This document shows, piece by piece, positions 34,481-41,922 of a DNA stretch of 64,000 nucleotides. The position numbers and the translations under genes are program-made. Every line of letters starts with the position of its first letter. Positions within the stretch are counted from its first letter, which is position 1. Source of the stretch: Clostridia bacterium. Its GTDB lineage: Bacteria; Bacillota; Clostridia; Oscillospirales; CAG-382. The stretch lies in contig JAFXEB010000004.1 in the NCBI GenBank assembly GCA_017521025.1, positions 1 to 64,000 on the forward strand, read 5' to 3'. The notes below the pieces were generated by a model that saw nothing but the letters and a program-made list of their open reading frames with translations, ran no database searches and was not told where the DNA came from.

Positions 34481-34507
34481 CAGCGAGGTGGTACCCACCT
34501 CGCTGTT
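34481..34507. terminator. Bidirectional terminator between acyltransferase and GH2 genes
   Basis: Stem CAGCGAGGTGG/CCACCTCGCTG with a 3-base loop followed by six T, six bases before the GH2 stop. Confidence 0.88.
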
Positions 34508-34512
34508 TTTTG

Positions 34513-36210
34513 CTACTGTTCACAATTCTTCTCAAGCTGCTCCTGCAACAGGACTGACAGCGCTCTCATAGCCTTTTCATCCGCCTTGCACAGCCTCCTG
34601 TCATAGGTCAGAAAGCCGTTTATCTCGTCCTCCACGTCACTGACCTGCGTACAGACAGCACCGCAAAGCCCCTTTTTGATAGACGGCAGCACCTTGTTGC
34701 GGTACAGCGCCATTATCTGCTTCTGAAAATCCTCGGTGGTTTTGCAGATTTTGTAGCCGTATGCCTTACTTGGGTTAAAAACGTGCCCCTCTATCCCACA
34801 GGCGTAGCCGCCAAACTCGCTGAGCACCACAGGTCTTTTGCCTGACCGTATCTGATTCCAAGGCCCGAAATATATGTGCAGGCTTTCCACATCGCTCCCC
34901 TTGCGCCTGAACCAGCCGGAGGTTGTGTCTATTATACGGGTGCTGTCGAGGGAGCGGAGCTTTTGATATACGCTGTCACTGTCAAACTGCCCCCACCCTT
35001 CGTTGAACACGGTCCAGTACAGTATGCAGGGATGGTTGCCAAGCTGTGCTACCGTCTCCTCCATAGCGCACAAAAAACGCCTGCGGCTATCGGGGTCCTT
35101 GTGCATACGCTTATCGGGCACCCTCTGAATCCGCACCGTAGGGACAAGGGTGTCCCTTAAAAAGCTGTAGTCACCGTTGTTCACCATATCCTGAAAGACG
35201 ACCATACCAAGCCTGTCGCACTGATAATAGAACTCATCAGCCTCTATCTTAATGTGCTTGCGCAGGGTGTTGAAGCCAAGCTTTTTCATAGCCATAATGT
35301 CATCGACATAGCATTCGGGAGCGGCGGGTGTGTAGATGCCGTCGGGCCAATAGCCCTGATCCAACAGCCCATGAAAGAAATACGGTCTGCCATTAAGGCA
35401 AAGACGGGGGATTCCATCCACCACCTTAGTCTCAATATGACGGATGGCGAAATAGGACTCCACCCTATCCTCCTCAGTTATTACACTGAAATTATAGAGA
35501 TACGGTTCCTCAGGGCTCCAAAGTCGGGGTGCCTCAGGCTCGATCACTGCCTCGCCCTCCCTCAACGGATACTCTCCCAAGCCTTCTACTTTTACCCTAC
35601 CCTCCATAACGGGACGGACTGATATACGGACGCCGTAGCCTTGGTTTTCTATCCGCAAGCCTTCTATGTAACAGGTCGGTACGCTCTCAAGCCACACCGT
35701 CTGCCAGAGGCCCGAAACGGGAGTGTACCACATACCGCCACGGCGCAAGGACTGCTTGCCGTAGAGCATAGAAGTGTCACGCAAGTCGTCAACACAGCGC
35801 ACCTCCAGCAAATTATCCTCCGCCAGCGCTTCAGTGATATCCATAGCAAAGGCGGTGTAGCCGCCCTCGTGACAGCCTACGGATGTGCCGTTCACAAAAA
35901 CCTCTGCCCTCTGGTCGGCGGCTCCGATATGTAAAAGCACCCTGCCCCTGTTAAAGCCATCGGGCAGCCTGAAGCTGCGACGGTAGCAAAGAGTGCTCCC
36001 CTCGGGAAAATGACTGCCCACACCTGAGAGTGGACTCTCGGGACAAAAGGGCACCTGTATTGAGATAGAGTCGGACCGACCGTCGACGGTCAGCTCCCAA
36101 GTGCCGTTGAGGTTAAGGTAGCTGTCACGGCGAAGCTGAGGTCTTGGATAGACCTCCCAAGGGGTGCCTTTAAGAGACTCGCCCCTCTCCGTGTACATTT
36201 TGTTCAACAT
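34513..36210 (-). CDS. Glycoside hydrolase family 2 enzyme
   Basis: A 565-residue cytoplasmic enzyme without a signal peptide. Order: sugar-binding jelly-roll (about 15-175, 'LNLNGTWELTVDG'), Ig-like domain (about 180-260), TIM barrel (265-565). The acid/base is Glu404 in FNEGWGQFD and the nucleophile Glu465 in LSEFGGY. It is short for the family and lacks the C-terminal domains of LacZ. It is closest in layout to beta-glucuronidase/beta-galactosidase or beta-mannosidase-like members; specificity cannot be told. A GGGGGAG ribosome site lies nine bases before the ATG. It stands alone, with no transporter beside it. Confidence 0.88.
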   Translation of the reverse strand: MLNKMYTERGESLKGTPWEVYPRPQLRRDSYLNLNGTWELTVDGRSDSISIQVPFCPESPLSGVGSHFPEGSTLCYRRSFRLPDGFNRGRVLLHIGAADQRAEVFVNGTSVGCHEGGYTAFAMDITEALAEDNLLEVRCVDDLRDTSMLYGKQSLRRGGMWYTPVSGLWQTVWLESVPTCYIEGLRIENQGYGVRISVRPVMEGRVKVEGLGEYPLREGEAVIEPEAPRLWSPEEPYLYNFSVITEEDRVESYFAIRHIETKVVDGIPRLCLNGRPYFFHGLLDQGYWPDGIYTPAAPECYVDDIMAMKKLGFNTLRKHIKIEADEFYYQCDRLGMVVFQDMVNNGDYSFLRDTLVPTVRIQRVPDKRMHKDPDSRRRFLCAMEETVAQLGNHPCILYWTVFNEGWGQFDSDSVYQKLRSLDSTRIIDTTSGWFRRKGSDVESLHIYFGPWNQIRSGKRPVVLSEFGGYACGIEGHVFNPSKAYGYKICKTTEDFQKQIMALYRNKVLPSIKKGLCGAVCTQVSDVEDEINGFLTYDRRLCKADEKAMRALSVLLQEQLEKNCEQ

Positions 36211-36381
36211 AGGCCATCACTCCCCCATAAAGATAGACTCATTATACCACGGCGTGAAACGAAAATCCATAGAATATTTGCAGTATGCGCTCTACGGGCA
36301 TCCGTGGCTTAAGGCTCGTCGCTTTTTAATGACCGCCCCTATACATATACGCTGATGTTATAAAAACACCAAGATATACAT

Positions 36382-36417
36382 AGCAAAAGCGAGGGGAAAA
36401 TTCACCTCGCTTTTGCT
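36382..36417. repeat. Terminator-like palindrome in a divergent promoter region
   Basis: Perfect 13-bp stem AGCAAAAGCGAGG/CCTCGCTTTTGCT with a 10-base loop, directly before the -35 of the TIR-TPR gene. Neither neighbour ends here, so it may be an insulator, a transcription-factor site or the scar of a lost gene. Confidence 0.6.
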
Positions 36418-36419
36418 AA

Positions 36420-36448
36420 TTGTAATATAGTTATATTTATGGTATAAT
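36420..36448 (+). promoter_or_regulatory. Promoter of the TIR-TPR gene
   Basis: TTGTAA and TATAAT with a 17-base spacer, 68 bases before the start codon. Confidence 0.6.
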
Positions 36449-36515
36449 AATTATGCGAAAAATGTAGAAAATGAGAGTTATATATTATACCAATATATAA
36501 GAGGAGAACGGTGTT

Positions 36516-38501
36516 ATGGCAACTTTTAAAGTAGAAACAAAAAACAAGGTTGATATTGATAAAAAGCCGAGAGTATATTTTACCTGTCATCCGGATGATT
36601 TTGAGAAGCATTTCAAAAAGGTTTGTGATGATATTTTCAAGACTCACGATTGTGCAATCTACTACACCGAGGATATGACCGAAGTTATCGCAGAAGACGA
36701 AAAGCAAGTTGACCTCGGTCGAAACAACTTGTTTGTGGTTCCTGTTACATTCAAACTTTTGTCCACTCCTAACCGTGCCATGGATGAAGATATACCCTAT
36801 GCCTTGAAAGAACACATCCCCGTTCTGCCGATTATGATGGAGCCGGGCATTGATGAGTTCTATTCTAAACCAGATAAGTTTGGTGAACTACAATATCTCA
36901 ATCCTTATAGCACCGATATAACCGAAATCTCTTATGATGAAAAGTTGAAAAAGTATTTGGAATCGGTTCTTATCAGCGATGAAATGGCAAAACGAGTTCG
37001 AGCGGCTTTTGATGCCTACATCTTTTTGAGTTACCGTAAAAAAGACCGTAAGTATGCCAATGAACTGATGCGCCTCATTCATAGATATCCCGAATGTCGG
37101 GATATTGCTATCTGGTTTGACGAGTTTTTGACTCCAGGCGAAAGTTTTAGAGATAGCATTGATAAAATTTTAAGCGATAGCAAGCTGTTCGCTCTTCTTG
37201 TCACGCCCAACTTATTGGAAGAGCCAGACGGCAAGCCTAATTTCGTTATGAGCGAGGAATACCCTGCCGCCCAAAAATCAGGTATTGAAATTTTGCCGAC
37301 GGAAATGGAAGATACCGACAAGATTACCCTTGAAGGAAAGTTTAAGGGGATTCCTACATGTGTAGATCCGCATCAAGACGAAGCTTTCAAGGCACGTTTG
37401 CTTGAAACCATCACCAAACTCGCCATCAAATCCAACAACACACCGGAACACAATTTCCTAATTGGCCTTGCTTATCTCGAAGGCATTGATGTTGAGGTGA
37501 ATCGAGAGCGGGCATTGAAACTAATTATAAGTGCCGCTGAAGATGGACTTGTTATGGCAATAACAAAACTAGTATGTTTATATCGCGATAAAACTATCGC
37601 TGTTCAAGATGTTTCAAAAGCCACTAAATGGCAAGAGCAGCTCGCTTTAATTCGCAAAAAAGTATACTTAGATAATAAAACATCATCGAATTTGATTCAG
37701 TGGTTGGATAGTTTGCTTCTCTTGGGGGATTGCTATACTGATATTTGCTTAATAGACAAAGCAATAGAATGTTTTGAAATGGTTATTGAAGAATCGCAAA
37801 AAGGTTCAGAAATGATTAGCGAAAGCAAGTCTTTTTTGTATTACATTGCAGAAGGGCACTTAAAACTCGGCTCTTTGAAAAATGATCCATCGGAATCCCA
37901 GAGACATTATTTGTTATGTTATGAAAAGGCAATTGCTTATGAGTCTATTTTTAATGAAATTCGGGCAAAGAGATTATTGATATGCGTATGTACTGCAATC
38001 GGTGAACAAACACAAGATTATTACGAAGCGAGAGATTGGTATTTGAAAGTAGAAAACACTGCAGAAGAATTACTATTAAGAGACAGCAGTGAAGAGGGAA
38101 AACTGCGAGTTGCTCAGTTGTATGCTAATTTAGGTGATACTTTCGAGAACGGAGAGATATACTACAATCGTGGGCGCCAAACTGCGTTGAAATACTATGA
38201 CAATTGCGTGCGATTGTTGCTTGAGTTAATAGCTGAATTTGATTCTTTGCAGGCAAAAAATTTGTTATTAACGGTTTATATTTCGTTAGCATGGATATAT
38301 AAGGATGAATATACTATTTATCGTGGTTCTGGAAAAAGAAATATTGAAGGGCTAATGTTAGAAGAAGATTGCAAAGAAAAGGTAATTAGATATTACAACC
38401 AAGCATTGTGTCAATTAGATAAAATGAATTTGAGCCTAAAAAGCAATTATGAAAAGTATTGTCGCATAAAAAAAGAACTGCTTGCTTTTGAAAACTCGTA
38501 A
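36516..38501 (+). CDS. Double TIR protein with Sel1/TPR C-terminus
   Basis: A 661-residue protein. A first TIR-like domain (about 18-150) begins KPRVYFTCHPDDFEKHF. A second, clearer one (about 165-300) begins YIFLSYRKKDRKYANEL and has MSEEYPAAQ with Glu247/Glu248 near the expected catalytic place. A Sel1-like repeat follows (about 312-350, 'LIGLAYLEGIDVEVNRERAL'), then helical TPR-like repeats to the end. GGAG precedes the ATG. The 3' half is much richer in A and T than the neighbours, which suggests horizontal gain. The layout fits a TIR effector with a helical sensing or scaffold part, as in many bacterial immune proteins. That role is inferred. Confidence 0.85.
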   Translation: MATFKVETKNKVDIDKKPRVYFTCHPDDFEKHFKKVCDDIFKTHDCAIYYTEDMTEVIAEDEKQVDLGRNNLFVVPVTFKLLSTPNRAMDEDIPYALKEHIPVLPIMMEPGIDEFYSKPDKFGELQYLNPYSTDITEISYDEKLKKYLESVLISDEMAKRVRAAFDAYIFLSYRKKDRKYANELMRLIHRYPECRDIAIWFDEFLTPGESFRDSIDKILSDSKLFALLVTPNLLEEPDGKPNFVMSEEYPAAQKSGIEILPTEMEDTDKITLEGKFKGIPTCVDPHQDEAFKARLLETITKLAIKSNNTPEHNFLIGLAYLEGIDVEVNRERALKLIISAAEDGLVMAITKLVCLYRDKTIAVQDVSKATKWQEQLALIRKKVYLDNKTSSNLIQWLDSLLLLGDCYTDICLIDKAIECFEMVIEESQKGSEMISESKSFLYYIAEGHLKLGSLKNDPSESQRHYLLCYEKAIAYESIFNEIRAKRLLICVCTAIGEQTQDYYEARDWYLKVENTAEELLLRDSSEEGKLRVAQLYANLGDTFENGEIYYNRGRQTALKYYDNCVRLLLELIAEFDSLQAKNLLLTVYISLAWIYKDEYTIYRGSGKRNIEGLMLEEDCKEKVIRYYNQALCQLDKMNLSLKSNYEKYCRIKKELLAFENS

Positions 38502-38589
38502 ATATTTCAAAAGTAAATTCACACAGTATAAATCTCCTCAAAATACAGATAATAACAACACAATTTGTAATTTAAGGAGAAATGTATAT

Positions 38590-39126
38590 ATGAAAGCAAC
38601 AGGAATTGTAAGAAGAATAGACGACCTTGGAAGGGTTGTTATCCCCAAGGAGATAAGACGTACTATGCGTATACGTGAGGGAGAGCCCTTGGAGATATTT
38701 ACCGACAAGGACGGAGAGGTTATTTTTAAGAAATACTCGCCCATCGGCGAGGTGGGGGCGTTCACGGGGCAGTTTGCGGAGGCTATCCACAAGACCTGCG
38801 ACATCCCCGTAGCGATATGCGACAACGATACGGTGGTGGCGGTGGCAGGAGTGCCAAAGAAGGAGCTGCTTGAAAAGCCAATATCAAAGACCCTTTATGA
38901 GACCATGGGCAAGCGCCAGAGCTACAGCGCCGCAAGCGGAGTTGCCCTTGACGTGACGGAGGGCGGCACCGGCAAGGTATCGTTTATGTCACCCATAGTG
39001 GCGGAGGGCAATGTTATCGGAGCGGTCATCTCTCTGCAGAAGCAAAGCGGTGCTGTGCCCGATGAGGCGGAGAAAAAGCTGATATCTACGGGGGCTATGT
39101 TCCTCTCCAGCCAATTAGAAGTCTGA
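38590..39126 (+). CDS. spoVT: Stage V sporulation protein T (AbrB/SpoVT family)
   Basis: A 178-residue transcription factor. The N-terminal AbrB swapped-hairpin DNA-binding domain has MKATGIVRRIDDLGRVVIPK, nearly invariant in SpoVT. The rest is a GAF-like domain (about 55-178). Its start is the ATG about ten bases after AAGGAG; the open frame extends upstream without a ribosome site. SpoVT modulates forespore sigma-G genes in Bacillus, so its presence indicates a spore former. It lies 88 bases after the TIR-TPR gene. Confidence 0.95.
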   Translation: MKATGIVRRIDDLGRVVIPKEIRRTMRIREGEPLEIFTDKDGEVIFKKYSPIGEVGAFTGQFAEAIHKTCDIPVAICDNDTVVAVAGVPKKELLEKPISKTLYETMGKRQSYSAASGVALDVTEGGTGKVSFMSPIVAEGNVIGAVISLQKQSGAVPDEAEKKLISTGAMFLSSQLEV

Positions 39127-39139
39127 GTGCGGTGAAATC

Positions 39140-39183
39140 TGTGCGGAACGCAAAAATTGATAATTTTGGAACTGATAATGAAA
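39140..39183 (+). repeat. 47-bp terminator-associated repeat, copy C
   Basis: TGTGCGGAACGCAAAAATTG to GATAATGAAA, a diverged relative of the copies at 30561 and 30808. A hairpin of different sequence again follows directly, then TTTTTGCTTTGAACGAAC as after copy A. Confidence 0.65.
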
Positions 39184-39219
39184 CAAAGGACGGCGCACGC
39201 CGTCCTTTGTACGTATTTT
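39183..39219 (+). terminator. Terminator of spoVT
   Basis: Perfect 13-bp stem ACAAAGGACGGCG/CGCCGTCCTTTGT with a T-rich tail, 57 bases after the stop. Confidence 0.82.
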
Positions 39220-39270
39220 TATATAATTTTTGCTTTGAACGAACCTCCGCATACAGAGCATAGACATATC

Positions 39271-39446
39271 AAAGCCTTCTCCTTAGAGGAGAAGGGGGAC
39301 CGACGGAGTCGGTGGATGAGGTGTAGGATGTGCCAGCATCCGTTATGTTTCCGCTTATCGCTATGGGAACGGTTACGCCGTCTGCGGACGGCTACACCTC
39401 ATCCGTCGCCTTACGGCGCCACCTTCCCCTCAAGGGGAAGGCTTTG
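39271..39446 (+). repeat. Dispersed palindromic repeat, full copy (CCTTCTCC family)
   Basis: Left end: hairpin CCTTCTCCTTAGAGGAGAAG, hairpin ACCGACGGAGTCGGT, then GATGAGGTGTAGG. Right end: the inverted series CTACACCTCATCCGTCGCC with hairpins CGCCTTACGGCG and CCTTCCCCTCAAGGGGAAGG. A full relative is at 60255-60515 and a half copy at 7796. It has no coding capacity. Confidence 0.75.
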
Positions 39447-39835
39447 GGGAGTTTCCGCAAAAGGATAGAGGGGAAGGCCTTGGGGGTGCTTGCTCTGAAA
39501 GCTATATTTCCGCTTATCGCTATGGGAACGGTTACGCCGCCCCAAGGGGGCTACACCTCATCCGTCGCCTTACGGCGCCACCTTCCCCTCAAGGGGAAGG
39601 CTTTGGGGAGTTTCCGCAAAAGGATAGAGGGGAAGGCCTTGGGGGTGCTTGCTCTGAAAGCTATGTTTCCGCTTATCGCTATGGGAACGGTTATGCCGTC
39701 TGCGGACGGCTACACCTCATCCGTCGCCTTACGGCGCCACCTTCCCCTCAAGGGGAAGGCTTTGGGGAGTTTCCGCAAAAGGATAGAGGGGAAGGCTTTG
39801 GGGAGTTTCCGCAAAAGGATAGAGGGGAAGGCATC
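39345..39835 (+). repeat. 159-bp tandem repeat, about three copies
   Basis: Units start at about 39345, 39504 and 39663, each with TTTCCGCTTATCGCTATGGG, and carry the right half of the palindromic element. A 36-bp subunit (from GGCTTTGGGGAGTTTCCGC) is further doubled at the right end. Units are nearly identical apart from the GCCGTCTGCGG/GCCGCCCCAAG stretch, which suggests recent amplification. Confidence 0.85.
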
Positions 39836-39864
39836 TTTATCTGATGTATTCTGTTCAGGTGCAG

Positions 39865-39914
39865 AAAAAAGGGGCTGCCTCCAATGCAAGCAAAAGCATT
39901 TGAGACAACCCCTT
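39865..39914 (-). terminator. Terminator of the lgt-phosphatase operon
   Basis: Long imperfect stem (AAGGGG..TGC/GCA..CCCCTT) followed by six T on the minus strand, 16 bases after the phosphatase stop. Confidence 0.78.
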
Positions 39915-39929
39915 ATCCATTACTGCGCT

Positions 39930-40394
39930 TTATTTAAGACTGTCAAGCAAGGACACAACTGCCCTTTCTATCTCGTCAAACGCTTTGCCGAACTCAAGGG
40001 TATACCAAGGGTCCTCTATCTCGCCGCCGCCGATGCAGTCACCAAGATACCTGACCTTGCCCAGAGGGTCGCCGCCGAGGATGCGCAGGGCGGCACGATA
40101 GTTTTGCCTATCCATAACCAAAAGCTGCTCATAGCGGTCATAGTCTGCCGCAGTAAGCAGCCTTGCCTGCTTTGCTGAGCAATCTATACCACGCCTCTCT
40201 CTGAGAAGGAGTGCGCAGGGGGGATATACCCCGCAGCCGCTGCCGTCGGAGAAGATATTGTCACGCCCCACCGCCGCAGAGTCTGCATGGAACACCGAGG
40301 ACAGGTGCCTTTGCTGTACGTGGTAGTTAAACAAGAACTCTGCCGTTGGACTGCGGCAGATGTTGCCGTAGCAAATGAAGAGAATGTTCCTCAC
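39930..40394 (-). CDS. Low-molecular-weight protein-tyrosine phosphatase
   Basis: A 154-residue enzyme with the CX5R loop at the N-terminus (CYGNICRSP, Cys8 nucleophile, Arg14) and the general-acid Asp in IEDPWY. Such proteins remove phosphate from tyrosines of capsule kinases or from arginines (YwlE type). The residue after the nucleophile loop does not settle the choice. It starts at GTG, which overlaps the lgt stop (GTGA), with a GGAGG ribosome site inside lgt. Confidence 0.92.
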   Translation of the reverse strand: MRNILFICYGNICRSPTAEFLFNYHVQQRHLSSVFHADSAAVGRDNIFSDGSGCGVYPPCALLLRERRGIDCSAKQARLLTAADYDRYEQLLVMDRQNYRAALRILGGDPLGKVRYLGDCIGGGEIEDPWYTLEFGKAFDEIERAVVSLLDSLK

Positions 40395-41176
40395 ACCTTT
40401 TTCCTCCCTTTCATATACGAATACAGCATAAACGCCCCGTTGGCAACAAGCAGTAACAGGGATATGAGCTGAGAAGTTGAGAGCCCGAAAAGAAAGCCTC
40501 TGTAATCGTCCCCACGGAAATATTCAAGTATGAACCTGTAAACGGGGTACACCGCAAGATATATATTGATAAGCCTGCCTTTGCATCTGCGCTTTTTCAG
40601 CAGATAGAACAGCACAACGCAGAGGGCGAGGTTGAGCACCGCCTCCACAAGCTGTACGGGAAAGCGGCGCACGCCGTTTGCCATAGGCACGGCTGCATTT
40701 TCGTAAACAAAGCCCACAGAGCACTCCACGCCGAAGCAACAGCCCGAAAGGAAGCAACCGAGGCGACCGAAGAAGTGGAACATAGGTATACAGGGAGCGA
40801 GCACGTCGGTATAGGTGAGCACCCTTACCTTTTTAAGCTTTAAATAGATGACTACCGCAAGCATTGCGCCCAGCAAGCCGCCGTAGAAGACCGAGCCACC
40901 AAAAAGGGACTTGACTGCAGAAAGAAAGCTCTCCACCCCGTCGACCTTTGAGAAAACGGCACCGAAATGCTTGATATTGGTGATACCGAAAAGCAGATGA
41001 CCGCCAAGAATCACGCCTATGCCTGCAAAGAGGGTGGCGTTAAGCATAATAAGGTCATCGGCGCCGTAGCTTTCCGCCAGCTTATAGGCGACAAAAATAA
41101 CGGCGAGCGCACCTATAAGCGCCATAAGCATATATACGGATATTTCTTTACCGAAGATATTTAAGATTGGAACCAT
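40391..41176 (-). CDS. lgt: Prolipoprotein diacylglyceryl transferase
   Basis: A 261-residue integral membrane enzyme that moves diacylglycerol from phosphatidylglycerol to the lipobox cysteine of prelipoproteins. The Lgt signature region is HFFGRLGCFLSGCCFG, with the essential Arg, and seven hydrophobic segments are visible. The start is uncertain: ATG at 41176 is used, and an in-frame GTG three codons earlier is possible; neither has a strong ribosome site. It would process the lipoprotein encoded at 4776-6317. It is coupled to the phosphatase gene downstream. Confidence 0.92.
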   Translation of the reverse strand: MVPILNIFGKEISVYMLMALIGALAVIFVAYKLAESYGADDLIMLNATLFAGIGVILGGHLLFGITNIKHFGAVFSKVDGVESFLSAVKSLFGGSVFYGGLLGAMLAVVIYLKLKKVRVLTYTDVLAPCIPMFHFFGRLGCFLSGCCFGVECSVGFVYENAAVPMANGVRRFPVQLVEAVLNLALCVVLFYLLKKRRCKGRLINIYLAVYPVYRFILEYFRGDDYRGFLFGLSTSQLISLLLLVANGAFMLYSYMKGRKKV

Positions 41177-41198
41177 AGCAAACACCCATTAACCAATT

Positions 41199-41360
41199 GC
41201 CCTACGAAGTATAAAGGCTTAGTAGGGACCCCGACAACCACCCCTCAAAGTCTGACGACTTTGTGGGGACCCCGACAACCACCCCTCAAAGTCTGACGAC
41301 TTTGTGGGGACCCCGACAACCACCCCTCAAAGTCTGACGACTTTGTGGGGACCCCGACAA
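41199..41360 (-). repeat. Tandem array of GGGGACCCCG hairpin elements (three perfect 41-bp copies plus one variant)
   Basis: Units at 41238-41278, 41279-41319 and 41320-41360 are identical: CCACCCC, TCAAAGTC, TGAC, GACTTTGT, GGGGACCCCGACAA. A fourth, diverged unit (41199-41237) has new arms CCCTACGAAG/CTTAGTAGGG that still pair and keeps GGGACCCCGACAA. There are no spacers between units, so this is not a CRISPR. It lies between the DUF4190 gene and lgt, in their sense. Confidence 0.9.
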
Positions 41361-41363
41361 GAA

Positions 41364-41391
41364 ACTGCCGAGAGCCAACGCCCCCGGCAGT
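41364..41391 (-). terminator. Probable terminator of the DUF4190 gene
   Basis: Stem ACTGCCG/CGGCAGT followed by a weak T tract (TTTCTT) on the minus strand. The tandem hairpin array starts immediately after it. Confidence 0.5.
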
Positions 41392-41439
41392 ACCTGTTTG
41401 TCAAACAAAAATTGTTACTGACTTAAATCAGCGTGTGGC

Positions 41440-41775
41440 TTAATAAAGGCCCTCAAGACCCTCAAGACCCTCAACAGCGCCTTCAACTGCGCTCTCAGCT
41501 GCTGCGCAGAATGCCCAGCATACAACGCCTACGAAGCTGAGTACAGCACCGATGATACCGAGAACGAGACCTGCAACTGCAAGACCGTTGCCGGAACCGG
41601 CAGCCTTAGCCTGCTTCATACCCTTGGAACCGAAAACGATACCGAGGATGGAGCAGATAAGAGCAACGATAGAAAACCAGCCAAACCATGCACCGATGAG
41701 GCCTACGAGACCGCAAACGAGAGCGATGATAGCGGGGGTGTTCTGCTGAGTGTTAGGAACCTGATTGTTGTCCAT
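41440..41775 (-). CDS. DUF4190-type small membrane protein
   Basis: A 111-residue protein with a short polar N-terminus (Asn/Gln-rich), two or three membrane helices separated by GSKGMKQAKAAGSGNGLAVAG, and an acidic C-terminal repeat (VEGLEGLEGLY). This is the DUF4190 layout. Function is unknown; related proteins are often near secretion or stress genes. AAGGAG lies seven bases before the ATG. Confidence 0.82.
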   Translation of the reverse strand: MDNNQVPNTQQNTPAIIALVCGLVGLIGAWFGWFSIVALICSILGIVFGSKGMKQAKAAGSGNGLAVAGLVLGIIGAVLSFVGVVCWAFCAAAESAVEGAVEGLEGLEGLY

Positions 41776-41922
41776 AAAAAATCTCCTTAATTATGTATTT
41801 AGCTTATAGCCAAAGTCATTATACTACCAAACAGCACGAAAGTCAATAGTTAATTTATTTTCAGTTTATATTTTCACTTTGTTTCTTGCGAAATATCAAG
41901 CAAAAACATGGCAGACGCACGC

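Larger units (their letters stand above)
36211..36515. other. Divergent intergenic region between GH2 and TIR-TPR genes
   Basis: 305 bases without a gene. It contains a 13-bp perfect palindrome (36382-36417) and the presumed TIR-TPR promoter, and becomes AT-rich toward the TIR gene, which marks the left edge of an AT-rich segment. Confidence 0.7.
39127..39929. other. Repeat-filled intergenic region
   Basis: About 800 bases between spoVT and the convergent phosphatase gene. It holds a 47-bp-family repeat, the spoVT terminator, a palindromic CCTTCTCC element and three tandem 159-bp units. An open frame crosses the tandem repeats only because the period is a multiple of three. Confidence 0.8.

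Noticed and set aside
39330..40178. Plus-strand frame of 282 codons with a 53-residue repeat
   Set aside because: It is produced by the 159-bp tandem repeat whose period is a multiple of three, runs into the antisense of the phosphatase gene and has no ribosome site.
41199..41360. Possible CRISPR array
   Set aside because: The three 41-bp units follow each other without spacers and each is a hairpin of a dispersed family; no cas genes are near.
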